Origin: Pardosa pseudoannulata
Lineage: Eukaryota; Arthropoda; Arachnida; Araneae; Lycosidae
Reading direction: 5' to 3'
Length of the DNA stretch: 64,000 nucleotides
NCBI GenBank assembly: GCA_032207245.1
Contig: CM063498.1
Location: 50,858,346-50,922,345, forward strand
This document shows, piece by piece, positions 39,854 through 51,939 of this stretch. Position 1 is the stretch's first letter, and each line of letters begins with the position of its first letter. The position numbers and the translations under genes are program-made. A model generated the notes under the pieces. It had not been told where the DNA came from, did no database searches, and saw only the letters and a list, made by a program, of their open reading frames with translations.

Positions 39854-42007
39854 TTATAGGGTAATTACAGTTTACATTTGAGAGAATTTTCGAGTGAATA
39901 GTGATGACATTATTAAAAAGTAAAGTATTGCTTCTTGTTGTTTAGGTTATTGTGCCCCAATATACGCACAACAAAATGCAAAGTGAATTCGGAGTGCCAT
40001 TCTGGCTGTACAGAGAAATATCTTTAGGTCGATAAAAATTATAGAATAAGCTACATCGACCCCTTTAATATATTCTTTTTTTCACACGGTTAGAATATGT
40101 GTTTCTCTATCCTGAACTAGAACATTGATTTATATATGTACCAGCACGAATCAATACTTTTTCTTATGATTTAAACTAGTAAGAGGGCAATAGATATGTG
40201 TTCATATTTATTACACCATTTCTTATGATTATCGAATTACTTGTCTGGTTCGAATCGTTGAGGTTATTATATTTGATGGTAAGTGAAAATGCAAAATCTG
40301 CAAAAAAGCCACTGTTGACACAGAAAATAAATAAAAATTTATAAACTTCATTTTAATAAAGTTAAAAATTTTAAACGCACATAAATTTCAATCTATGTTA
40401 CACTAGCATATCTTTATATTATTTTGGTTTTTATATTACAGGAATCATTCGATGCAATTTATCCTCTAAGTTTATATATAATTTTTCTTTAAATTTTTTA
40501 AAAATATGAAAAGAAAAATTCATATTTTTAGAGTTTTATTTTTTATAAGAGTTATATAATATATTTTGTTAAAATAATAACATTTCAAAAATTTGCATGT
40601 GATTAATAATTTGGAACTGTATGAACTGTATGTTTGAATTAGTAAAAATATATCGGTGAGTAACTGACCAGAATATCTTTTATATAATTTGAATTAAAAT
40701 GGAGATATAAAAATTTCAGTTTGGATAATCTAGGAATATATTATTCAGAAATAAATGAATTTAAGTTCCATGTAGATGTTGTAGCATATACAGCTGTGAT
40801 ATAAAAATTATATTAAATATTTTATGAAGTATTATATAAATACTATATAAAAATATAATATTCTTTTAATTTTATATATAATAACTGCTTATGTGGTTAC
40901 TGCAGCCGCATTCACTTTTTATCACAGATTATCTTTTATAATACAGCAATAAATATAAATATGATATTTTCTCAAAAAATATTTTGTACCTTAAAATTTT
41001 AACAAAAACGATACTAAAGATACTAAACGATTAACATCGATGGGAGAGCAGTATTTTTTTCAAAACTTTTGGAAATTTATTTTCTATAGATCCACCCTGA
41101 ATGTTTTTTGAAATCTCAATGCAGATATAAATCATCCGCTATCGTTTTTATATTTCTGTTATCTCTGAAACTAGTTTTTGATACCTTCTCTATTGTAGCT
41201 AATAACATTTGTGAATTACTTTGAGTAAGAAGGACATCTATTCAATTCTTTCCCAGAAAATCACATTCACATAGAAGTATTAGTCGGATAATCCCTGTCA
41301 GACTATTCTTTGCGGTACATTATTGCTGTCAGATCAGAGAGGGAGTGTAAAATGTAACTGCCCTTGTGGTCAATACAGGATACGATTGTGTAGGTCAGTA
41401 ACATAAACCCTTTTCTTTACAAAGCATGTTGGTAAATAATCTCAGGTAGATGTACGCAGAAGTGTTGGAATACAAGATGAAAAAGAAAATTTTAAACAGG
41501 CAAAAGTTTTCTGGAATCTTAATAACGGAAGTACATACAATCCAAACATTCTATGTTCGAGCTCCTTCAGACGTTGGAGGATTGAGAGTTATTCATTGGA
41601 AAATATTCATAGGGAGTATTAATTTTTATTTTGACAGAGCCTATGAATGACCCTGAGAAAATTAAACATGAATCATTCCTCTATGTTCTAGGCATAAAAT
41701 GTGCATAATACGGTAGAACCTGAAAAAAAATTTGTAATTATAAAATATAAAAGATGCCTTTCGTAAAATAATGCTACCGCAGAAGAAAGGTTAAGCTAAA
41801 TTGATCACTATTTGTAGTAGATAATAAATATTAAAATCTAAAAACAGTAATAAAAGTTAACGTGAATTTTTCTTTAGTATTATGTATTCTACAATAGGAA
41901 TATATTGAAAAATATTGCATTTGAATGAATAGCTTTACCTGTATGTATATATGTACGTGTATACATTTCTATGTATATGTGCGTATATATTCATATATAT
42001 GTATATA

Positions 42008-42042
42008 TACATGTATATATATATATACATATATATATATAC

Positions 42043-42090
<48 letters not shown>

Positions 42091-42366
42091 ATATATATAT
42101 ATACATTTATGTGTGTATATATATATGTATATATATACACACATATTATACACAAGTGTGTGTATATATATATAATTCAGTCAGTGGATAAAAAATTGAC
42201 ATCTATTTCAGAAAAAAGCTTAGGTAAATAGGTTTGAAAAATTTTAAGTCGAGGACACTCCTTTAAATAAGACATTTTTAGCTGGTAAAATATATTTTAA
42301 GGAATAAGAATGGAAAAGAGAAATGTTTTTATGAGATATTAAAGTTTAATAATTTGATATATCCCA

Positions 42367-42451
<85 letters not shown>
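42008..42451. repeat. Microsatellite belt (copy 5)
   Basis: (TA)n with eight or nine tandem ATCT units near 42042-42080, and (CA)n(TA)n at about 42367-42451. Confidence 0.95.
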
Positions 42452-42453
<2 letters not shown>

Positions 42454-43155
42454 TGATTCAAAGCCTGAAATAAATATATTTCGAGCGATACCATCTACTT
42501 TTTCGCTATCATATATGTGTGTTTGTGTGTGGTTAGATGCCCAACTATATATATGTGTATGTGTGTGTACATGTATACATTTATAACTCTTCTGAGCGCC
42601 TCCGCCAGAAGGCATGCATCCCTGTTCTCCTCAACTATATTTTATACTCTATATAGGAAAGAAAATTTTAATAAACTATTGTAATTTTAAACAAAGGGGG
42701 CTGTTATAAAATTAACACTCATTCAAATACATCTATGTAATTTTTAAAATTTTCTATTCTGTAATTTACATTAATTTCATTGGTAGCATACTAAAGTTTT
42801 ATGCGATGTTCTTGGTGCAATCAGTCTATATACACCAGGTCAAAAAGTCACTCACTTCCGTTACATACTTTTGTTTTCTGCATTTCATAAATGCATGCGA
42901 ACGTAAAAATATATTATTAATAATTACAAGCATCGATACTGAGATACAGGTGAATGATAAACTTATTAAAATATCTAAGAAATTATAACCAGTTAGTATA
43001 ATTATAACAACAATTAAAACAAGTTAATAACGTGCTTATTTATTTCTCATAAGAGTGCTTTTTCTGGCCTATAGAAGCAGTCGTAGAATTCAAAGCGTTT
43101 ACAATGGCAAAAAGATAGTAATGATCTCACTTTTTTCCTTCGAGAATATACATCT

Positions 43156-43156
<1 letters not shown>

Positions 43157-43228
<72 letters not shown>
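43157..43228. repeat. (TA)n at the deletion junction (copies 5/6)
   Basis: The same junction structure as at 36376-36445. Confidence 0.9.
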
Positions 43229-43230
<2 letters not shown>

Positions 43231-43465
43231 AAATCATTCGAAATGTATATTATATGAAATGAATATCATTCGAATTGTATATAAAATGCCTAAAACTTTT
43301 TTTCCTCCACTTTTTATTTATTAAGTAAGGTTCTTCAGTATGAATAGAAAAAAATTAGCACAATCATAACACACCTAATTTTAAATTTTTTCTATAAAAA
43401 ATTTCTTTGGATAATAAAAACAACAGATATTTAACATTGAAATTCCGTCTGTAAACAAATTTCCC

Positions 43466-43900
43466 TATATACGTCATTCAAAATAATAAAATGAAAAACG
43501 AGTGATTTTTAATCGGATATTAACATGTAGGCAATATTTTAATGTCTATTAAGAGAAAAAATAGTAAACATAAGGAAAAGATGCCATGTTCTGTTAATGT
43601 TTCAGAGCCAAACTTTTATTGAAGTAAGCTTTATCTTAATTGCTTTCTAATATAAAGACAAAACGAAAACAATTTTAATAATTGTTATAATTTAAACTTC
43701 AATCTAGATTAAACAGGAAAAATGTGTTCCGCTTGATTATATGCAATAAAATTTAAATATATGTAAAAGGGATTTGAATAGCTGGAGGGACTTGTATACA
43801 AATGCAAGTTTAAATAAAAATGGTAAGTGCATCAAATAAATTTTATACTTATATTTATATTTTAAAGTACTATAAACGGTATTTGGAAATATGTATCAAT
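43466..43900. repeat. Macrosatellite unit, copy 6, cut by gap
   Basis: The first 435 bp of another short-form unit, equivalent to 36684 onward, stops at the run of Ns. More copies may be hidden in the gap. Confidence 0.95.
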
Positions 43901-44000
43901 NNNNNNNNNNNNNNNNNNNNNNNNNNNNNNNNNNNNNNNNNNNNNNNNNNNNNNNNNNNNNNNNNNNNNNNNNNNNNNNNNNNNNNNNNNNNNNNNNNNN
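43901..44000. other. Assembly gap (100 Ns)
   Basis: Exactly 100 Ns usually marks a scaffold gap of unknown size. It separates the macrosatellite from unrelated sequence. Reading frames crossing it are meaningless. Confidence 0.98.
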
Positions 44001-45503
44001 ATCGAAGTTCAAGAATTGCTTCTGCCAAACCTGAAGGTTCTTCTGGTATCGTAGCAATATCACATTTAAAAGGATCTACAATCCAACTGATAGTACGTGT
44101 ATCAAGATCTGGAAAGTAATCTGAAAACCCCTTTCTGAGTTTGATAAGATGACTTACAATTGTATCCTTGATGTCAGCAAAAGTAATATTTTCGCAATCT
44201 TCCAAAAACAAAGCTAACCTTGAAAAAGAAGCTATCTTGTTCTGTTCTACTTTCTGTCTCCAATATTGCAACTATAATCCAAATGCTGACACTATTTCTC
44301 TCGCTGAAATGATATTGATATTCTTTCCTTGCAATTTTTCGTTTAATATATTTACACTCTCAAAAATGTCCACTAAATATGCGACATATGAAAACCCAGG
44401 AAGAGTTTTTAAACTTATCTGCGAAAATATTTTTTGATCAACCATAAAAATTTCGACTTCAGTTTTGAGAGTCCATACTCGATTTAGTACATTTCCGCGA
44501 GAGAGCTACCTTACTTCTGTATAATAAAGTAGGTCCGTATATTCAGCTTCACCATCCTGACAAAATTCACGAAATAGCCGCTTGTTTAGTTCATGTCCCT
44601 TGATAAAATTTACAATCTTGATGACATCATGCATGACAGCTTCCAGTGTAGATTTTAATATTTGACCATAAGGGCCTGGCAATGGATCATACAGTGAATA
44701 ACTTCAATATTTGGGTTACTTTTTTTTACGAAAGCCGAAAAACCGTTAATATGACCCAGCATAGCTGGAGCTCCATCCAAAGATACAGAAATACAGTTTT
44801 CTCATTTTAAACTTTGCGCTATGAAGTATTCATTTACTTTATTGTAGACATCAATTCCACGAGATCTCAACTCGAGAAAAGAACAAAACAGCAGTTCCTC
44901 TTCAAAATTATCTGCACCTTTGTAGCGAACATATACCGTTAGCTGTGAATTGCTACTACAATCAGTTGTCTCATCAAGCTGAATAGCAAAATATTTAGCC
45001 TGTTTTAATGCGAAAATAATCTGTTCCTTCACATTTTCTGCTAATATAGAAATTCGTTCTTTCAAACTTTTTGCAGACAAGGGCACTGAATTCAGTTTCT
45101 TCTCTTCTTTTTGACCACACATAATCTCTGCCATTTTTACAGCATCTTGTTTAACCAAATCTTCACCAATAGTGTATGGTTTCTTATTTCGAGCAATCAA
45201 CCAGGCTACTTCAAAGCTAGCCCTTGATGCTGAACGCTGATCGAATGTACCAAACAAATTGCTATTCAATATTTGTCTTTTAACAGATATTTCTAAATTT
45301 GCAAAGTATTCTCGCGGTTTGGAAGACAGATGTGAATGCAAATTATCTAAATGTTTCTTCAATTGACTTTTCTTGAAAGATTCTGAAGTCAGTACCTTCA
45401 TACATACAACACACTGTGGTTTCATTGTACCATTGTCTTCTATTTGTGTAAAACCGTAATTAAGGAATTATTCTTGGTATGTTTTTTTTCTATTTGCTGC
45501 CAT
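44001..45503 (-). pseudogene. hAT transposase pseudogene, SCAND3/ZBED5-like
   Basis: The probable ancestral start is the ATG at 45501-45503. The frame then meets a TAA at 45468-45470 and stays open to a TGA at 44802-44804. This segment contains a BED-type zinc finger (CVVC, then H-x4-H in KKHLDNLH) and the conserved LDETTDCSSNSQLTVYVRY stretch of the hAT catalytic core. The frame continues past the TGA with VSLDGAPAMLGH, then a frameshift near 44650-44660, further stops, and finally an open stretch to the gap including LQYWRQKV and KGFSDYFPDLD. The order matches SCAND3/ZBED5-type hAT transposases, which bind terminal repeats and cut and paste DNA in the nucleus. With at least four stops and a frameshift it is dead. 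An intact 207-codon stretch (44802-45425) could be mistaken for a gene. Confidence 0.85.
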
Positions 45504-45935
45504 CTGAAGGGAGACAGAAAATAATATTTGTAAAGTATTTAAATTAAATTTCTAAATTGCGGCTTACCTTTATCGATATTTTATCGATATATCGATGATT
45601 AATGATAAAATCAGCAACTAACTAATAAAAACTCGCTCTCTGTCTTGTCACTTTATTTGTACTCAATTTAAAGTAAAATAAAATGTGCTTTATTGCGCAA
45701 AGAGAACACTTTAGTGGTGGGTAGTGAGATGGCGAGAACCCTTTAGTGTGGTGTGTAGTGAGATGGCGTGGCCTGCATTTGTCGCTAAATTGTTTTAGTT
45801 GAAAAAAATACTAACAAGTTTATAAAATAGCAAATTAAAATTATATACTTTTTACTCAAAAAAGTTTCATTTTTAACCCCCAAAATTTCATTTTTACCCC
45901 ATTTGGGGTAATTTATCCCGGTTCCCCGACCGCTG
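44001..45935 (-). mobile_element. hAT-family transposon, 3' part lost in gap
   Basis: On the minus strand the element starts CAGCGGTCGGGGAACC (right edge 45935), which resembles hAT terminal inverted repeats. A BED zinc finger and hAT transposase remains follow. The flanking GTTTAAGG at 45936-45943 is the candidate 8-bp target copy. The opposite end and the second target copy lie in the gap. It inserted into, and forms the left border of, the 283-bp tandem array. Confidence 0.75.
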
Positions 45936-45943
45936 GTTTAAGG

Positions 45944-48900
45944 TAACTACTTATTAGATTCTGTAAATTTTTTTTAAAGAGAGAAATAATCAGTTTCTAT
46001 TGTAATGTCTGTTGGAAAATAAGTATGCAATTTATATTAATGAAGTATTTTGCTGGAGACATTTCGTTTAGTTAAAAATATTGAATTTTTGAAGTTAAAG
46101 ATTTTGACATTCTGTTAAGTCGAAAACATCCCAGCTTCCTAAAAAATGTCTGGTACTAGAAGAAAAAATATAGAATCTGGGTTTCATTTGAAGAAATAAC
46201 AATGTTTCACTAAGAATTGTACTACTGTTTACGGTAAGTACTTATTTGATTTTATATATTTAGTTAAAAAATAAAAATAATGAAGACGTTTACATTTTAA
46301 CAAAAGAGGATAAGCATATAGTTTACACTACTATAGTATTTAAAAAAATGTTTTTTTATTTAAATATATTCAAGGTTTTTTCCCCAATTCTATGAAGTCG
46401 AAAACGTTTCAGTTTCTTTAAATGAAAGAATTTCTGGTTCTTGAAGGGAAAAAGATATGATATGGATATCATATGAGGAAATAATAAGTATCACTAAGTA
46501 TTGCATGAATATCTGAGGTAAGTACTTATTTAATTCCCCGTATTTTGTTAAAAAATGAAACTAATTAGGACTTTTGCATTTTAATATAAGAGAATAAACA
46601 TATAGTTTACACTAATGTAGTATTTTACTTAAATTTGTTTAGTTAATTATATTGAAGGTTTTTTCCCATTTCTATGAAGTTGAAAATGTCTCAGTTCCTT
46701 TAAATAAAACAATGTCTGGTTCTTGAAGGGAAAAAGATATGATATGGATATCATATGAGGAAATAATAAGTATCACTAAGTATTGCATGAATATTTGAGG
46801 TAAGTACTTATTTAATTCCCCCTATTTTGTTAAAAAATGAAACTAATTAGGACTTTTGCATTTTAATATAAGAGAATAAACATATAGTTTACACTAATGT
46901 AGTATTTTACTTAAATTTGTTTAGTTAATTATATTGAAGGTTTTTTTCCCATTTCTATGAAGTTTAAAACGTCTCAGTTCCTTTGAATAAAAGAATGTCT
47001 GGTTCTTGAAGGGAAAAAGATATGATATGGATATCATATGAGGAAATAATAAGTATCACTAAGTATTGCATGAATATCTGAGGTAAGTACTTATTTAATT
47101 CCCCGTATTTTGTTAAAAAATGAAACTAATTAGGACTTTTGCATTTTAATATAAGAGAATAAACATATAGTTTACACTAATATAATATTTTACTTAAATT
47201 TGTTTAGTTAATTATATTGAAGGTTTTTTCCCATTTCTATGAAGTTGAAAATGTCTCAGTTCCTTTAAATAAAACAATGTCTGGTTCTTGAAGGGAAAAA
47301 GATATGATATGGATATCGTATGAGGAAATAATAAGTATCACTAAGTACTGCATGACTATTTGAGGTAAGTACTTATTTAATTCCCCATATTTTGTTAGAA
47401 AATGAAACTAATTAGGACGTTTGTATTTTAATATAAGAGAATAAGCATATAGTTTACACTAATATAGTATTTTACTTAAATTTGTTTAGTTAAATATATT
47501 GGAGGTTTTTTTCCATTTCTATGAAGTTTAAAACGTCTCAGTTCCTTTGAATAAAAGAATGTCTGGTTCTTGAAGGGAAAAAGATATGATATGGATATCA
47601 TATGAGGAAATAATAAGTATCACTACTTACGGTAAGTACTTATTTTGTCCCCCATATTTAGTTAAAAAATAAAAATAATCAAGACGTTTGCATTTTAACA
47701 TAAGAGAATAAGCATATAGTTTACACTAATATAGTATTTTATTTAAATTTGTTTAGTTAAATATATTGAAGGTTTTTTTTTATTTCAATGAAGTTTAAAA
47801 CGTCTCAGTTCCTTTGAATAAAAGAATGTCTGGTTCTTGAAGGGAAAAAGATATAATTTGGTTTTTATTTGAGGAAATAACTAAGTATCACTAACTATTG
47901 TATGACTATTTGAGGTAAATACTTATTTTGTTCCCCATATTTAGTTAAAAAATGAAAATAATCAAGACGTTTGCATTTTAACATAAGAGAATAAGCATAT
48001 ATTTTACACTAATATGGTATTGTACTTAAATTTGTTTAGTTAAATATATTGAAGGTTTTTTTTTTATTTTTATGAAGTTGAAAACGTCTCAGTTCTTTTA
48101 AATAAAAAAAGTGTCTGGTTTTGAAGAGTAAAAGATATAATTTGGGTTTTATTTGAGGAAATAATTAAGTATCACTAAGTATTGTATGACTATTTGGGGT
48201 AAGTACTTATTTTGTTCCCCATATTTAGTTAAAAAATGAAAATAATCAAGACGTTTGCATTGTAATATAAGAGGAAAAGCATACAGTTAACATTAATATA
48301 TTATTTAACTTCCGAAATATTTTCGTTTAATTAAAAATATTGAAAGATTTTCTTTTATTTTTTTAAACTTGAAAAGGGTTTCAATTTCTTTGAATAAAAA
48401 AATATCTGGTTCTTGGAGGGAAAAATATATAATCTGGGTTTCATTTGAAGAAATAACAATGTTTCACTAATAATTGTACTCCTGTTTACGGTAAGTACTT
48501 ATTTGATTTTATATATTTAGTTAAAAAATAAAAATAATGAAGACGTTTACGTTTTAACAAAAGAGGATAAGCATATAGTTTACACTACTATAGTATTTAA
48601 AAAAATGTTTTTTTTTATTTAAATATATTCAAGGTTTTTTTCCCCAATTCTATGAAGTCGAAAACGTTTCAGTTTCTTTAATTGAAAGAATTTCAGGTTC
48701 TTGAAGGGAAAAAGATATGATATGGATATCATATGAGGAAATAATAATTAGCATTAAGTATTGCATGACTATTTGAGGTAAGTACTTATTTAATTCCCCA
48801 TATTTTGTTAAAAAATGAAACTAATTAGGACGTTTGTATTTTAATATAAGAGAATAAGCATATAGTTTAAACTAATATAGTATTTTACTTAAATTTGTTT

Positions 48901-50163
48901 AGTTAGTTATATTGAAGGTTTTTTTTTCCATTTGTATGAAGTTGAAAACGTCTCTGTTCCTTTAAATAAAAGAATGTCTGGTTCTTGAAGGGAAAAAGAT
49001 AAGATATGGATATCATATGAGGAAATAATAAGTATCACTAAGTATTTTATCACTACTTACGGTAAGTACTTATTTTGTTCCCCATATTTAGTTAAAAAAT
49101 GAAAATAATCAAGACATTTGCATTTTAACATAAGAGAATAATCATATAGTTTGCACTAATATAGTATTTTACTTAAATTTGTTTAGTTAAATATATTGAA
49201 GGTTTTTTTTTTATTTCTATGAAGTTTAAAGAGTCTCAGTTCCTTTGAATAAAAGAATGCCTGGTTCTTGAAGGGAAAAAGATATAATTTGGTTTTTATT
49301 TGAGGAAATAACTAAGTATCACTAAATATTGTATGACTATTTGAGATAAATACTTATTTTGTTCGCCATATTTAGTTAAAAAATGAAAATAATCAAGACG
49401 TTTGCTTTTTAACATAAGAGAATACGCATATATTCTACACTAATATGGTATTTTACTTAAATTTGTTTAGTTAAATATATTGAAGGTTTTTTATATTTTT
49501 ATGAAGTTGAAAAACGTCTCAGTTCTTTTAAATAGAAAAAGTGTCTGGTTTTTGAAGAGTAAAAGATATAATTTGGGTTTCATTTGAGGAAATAATTAAG
49601 TATCACTAAGTATTGTATGACTATTTGGGGTAAGTGCTTATTTTGTTCCCCATATTTACTTAAAAAATGAAAATAATCAAGATGTTTGCATTGTAATATA
49701 AGAGGAAAAGCATACAGTCAACATTAATATATTATATAACTTCCGAAATATTTTCGTTTAATTAAAAATATTGAAAGATTTTCTTTTATTTTTTTAAACT
49801 TAAAAAGGGTTTCAATTTCTTTGAATAAAAAAATATCTGGTTCTTGGAGGGAAAAATATATAATCTGGGTTTCATTTGATGAAATAATAAGTACCACTAG
49901 GTATTGTACCACTCTTTACGGTAAATACTTGCTTTATTCTCTACATTTAGATAAAAAATGAAAATTATCAGGACGGTTGCATTTTAATATAAGAGAATAA
50001 GTATACAGTATGCATTAATATAGTATTTATCTTGAGAAATTTCGTTTAGTTAATAATATTAAAGATTTTTTTATATTCTGTAAAGTCAAAAACATCTCAG
50101 TTCTCTTATATAAAAGAATATCTGATTCTTGAAGGACTAAATTTATTTATATAATACATGGGG

Positions 50164-50195
<32 letters not shown>

Positions 50196-50800
50196 ATTGG
50201 GTATAATTTCAGGAAATAACTAAGTATTACTCAGTATTTTATCACTATTTACGGTTCTCACTATTCGCTGTATTTAGATGAAAAATGAAAATATTCATGA
50301 CGTTTGCATTGTAATAAAAGATAATAATCATACAGTATATCAATATAGTATTTTACTTAAGAAATTTCGTTTGCTTAAAAATATTGAATTTTTTTAATAC
50401 TTATTCTGTGAATTCGAAAATGTTTCAATTCTCTTAAAAAAGAAATTATGGTTCTGGAAAAAATTATAATGTTGGTTTCATTTGACGAAATAATAAGTCT
50501 CATTAAGTATTGTACTACTGCTTAAGTACTTATTTGATTCTCTATATTTAGTTAAAATACGAAAATAACCAGCTTCTACTGTAACATTTGTTTGAGAATA
50601 AGCATACAATTTACGTTAGTGTTATATTTCATTTGAGAAATTTCGTTTAGATAAAATATTGAGGTTTTTAAAATTCAAAATATTTATTTTCTGTGTAGAT
50701 GCAAATGTCTAAACTTTCTTAAATAAAAAAATATCTTTTGAGGAAATTGATATAAAGAAAGGGTCTAATAGCTAAATGTAAAAACTGTAGCCATGAGATG
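45944..50800 (+). repeat. Array of about 16-17 units of about 283 bp
   Basis: A GGTAAGTACTTATTT motif recurs at 46234, 46518, 46800, 47083, 47365, 47632, 47915, 48199, 48491, 48778, 49062, 49345 (GAtaaat variant), 49630 and 49921, then degenerates near 50253 and 50524. Spacing is 282-292 bp apart from one short unit (267) and one enlarged by a TA run. Several units contain the palindrome ATATGATATGGATATCATAT. A higher-order repeat is visible: units at 47632, 47915, 48199 and 48491 have counterparts about 1430 bp further on. No coding function is seen. Confidence 0.95.
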
Positions 50801-51375
50801 TTAGGTCAAATAAAAACAAAAATGAATGATCTCGGATAAATGAAGGTATTTTTTAATAATGAAAGTAAGTGTTAATTTATTGTTTATAAAATATATGAGG
50901 ATATGTACATAATTGTTTTATAAGGACACATATTGATGTAATTAAAATGAATCAATTTTTTAACTATTGTATATTTAAAGTAACATACCTCAGATTTTAG
51001 GTTTTTAACCCAAACCTGATTTGTATTAGAGTGATATAAATCAACCTGTATACACCTCTTTATTTTTTTAGGCACCGAAATCTCCATTTAGCTGTTTTGA
51101 AGATGAGGCATAATATAAAGAAAGGTATAAGAAACTAAAAAAGAAAAGACAATACAGTAGTGACTTTTATTACCCATTTGGAAACATCGATTGTTAAATA
51201 CAATGGCTCCATTTCACCTTAAATTTAAAATAAGATACATCTTTATGTATTTTAAAATGTGTAAGTCCAAAACTGTAAATCTCAGAATTTACGACCTCTT
51301 AAATTATATTTTAAACTCCACTGCTGTTGAAATAGAAAAAAAAACATTGTTTTCTTTTACACTGCGTGCTTCGTT
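50801..51375. other. Unique AT-rich sequence upstream of the spliced gene
   Basis: No repeat, RNA gene or convincing coding region is seen. The small open frames on both strands here look like chance. It presumably holds the distal promoter of the gene that follows. Confidence 0.5.
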
Positions 51376-51379
51376 ATAC

Positions 51380-51387
51380 TATAAATA
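51380..51387 (+). promoter_or_regulatory. TATA box (TATAAATA) of the prokineticin-domain gene
   Basis: TATAAATA lies about 31 bp upstream of a TCA at 51411-51413 that could serve as initiator, giving a 5' UTR of about 70 nt before the ATG at 51482. The spacing fits a canonical TATA promoter. Confidence 0.5.
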
Positions 51388-51481
51388 TTCGGCAGTTTTA
51401 AACTTTAGCTTCAAAGGTGAACTGCCTGTCTGTAAAATCTTGCTACTTGTTCTCCTAAATATCCAGTGTCTTTGATCAGTT

Positions 51482-51535
51482 ATGATGAAAACCTTCGTTT
51501 TCACTTTGTTGGTTCTATTGGTTTTAGAAGATGTG
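51482..51535 (+). CDS. Prokineticin-domain peptide gene, exon 1 (signal peptide)
   Basis: There are two adjacent in-frame ATGs at 51482 and 51485; the first is taken as the start. The exon encodes 18 residues, two Met and a Lys followed by the hydrophobic core TFVFTLLVLLVL and then EDV, which is a secretory signal peptide. It ends in phase 0 at a GTG followed by the consensus donor GTGAGT. Intron 1 (51536-57871) is 6.3 kb and full of repeats. Linking this exon to exon 2 rests on matching phase, the signal peptide before a cysteine-rich domain, and position; no transcript is available, and an extra exon in between cannot be excluded. Confidence 0.7.
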
Positions 51536-51939
51536 GTGAGTAGCTATATATATATATCCATATAAATTAGAAGTTCTCACAATTTTCTGGATTACTCCCC
51601 TCCCACGTTTTCGAGGAAAAAAACTCCTATTCTATAACAGTTAATCGTTACTTATGCCAAATGTTAAGAAAATGACCATATTGTTCATAATGTTGTAATA
51701 ACCATAATGTTCATAATGTTGTAATAACCATAATGTTGATCATACTGTTTTAATAATAATCATAATGTTGTATATATGTCTATCTATACTTTGAATAATC
51801 ACAAAGTAGAAATTAATTTAAAACAGCCATCAAATGTAGTAAAAATTGTGTGTTGAAAACTTAAAAATAACCATGAAATGTATAAGAAATAAATTAATGA
51901 GATGGTTAAGGTTGGTAGAGTTTTAACAATTTGTTAATA

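Larger units (their letters stand above)
36684..43465. repeat. Macrosatellite unit, copy 5 (short form, 6782 bp)
   Basis: It starts at the sequence equivalent to position 1039 of copy 1 and lacks the 181-codon ORF and its flank. Its right end has the same (TA)n replacement and the same 1.47-kb deletion as copy 4, so the deleted form itself has been tandemly propagated. It shows more substitutions than copies 1-3 show among themselves. Confidence 0.95.

Noticed and set aside
43820..44271. Frames crossing the N run on both strands
   Set aside because: They join unrelated sequences through unknown bases. Only the transposase part right of the gap is meaningful.
45944..50800. Regularly spaced repeats suggesting a CRISPR-like array
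   Set aside because: Units are about 283 bp and wholly repetitive, without unique spacers. The DNA is eukaryotic. This is an ordinary satellite.
51191..51475. Plus-strand frame of 94 codons upstream of the prokineticin exon 1
   Set aside because: It overlaps the TATA box and predicted 5' UTR and has low-complexity AT-driven composition with no domain.
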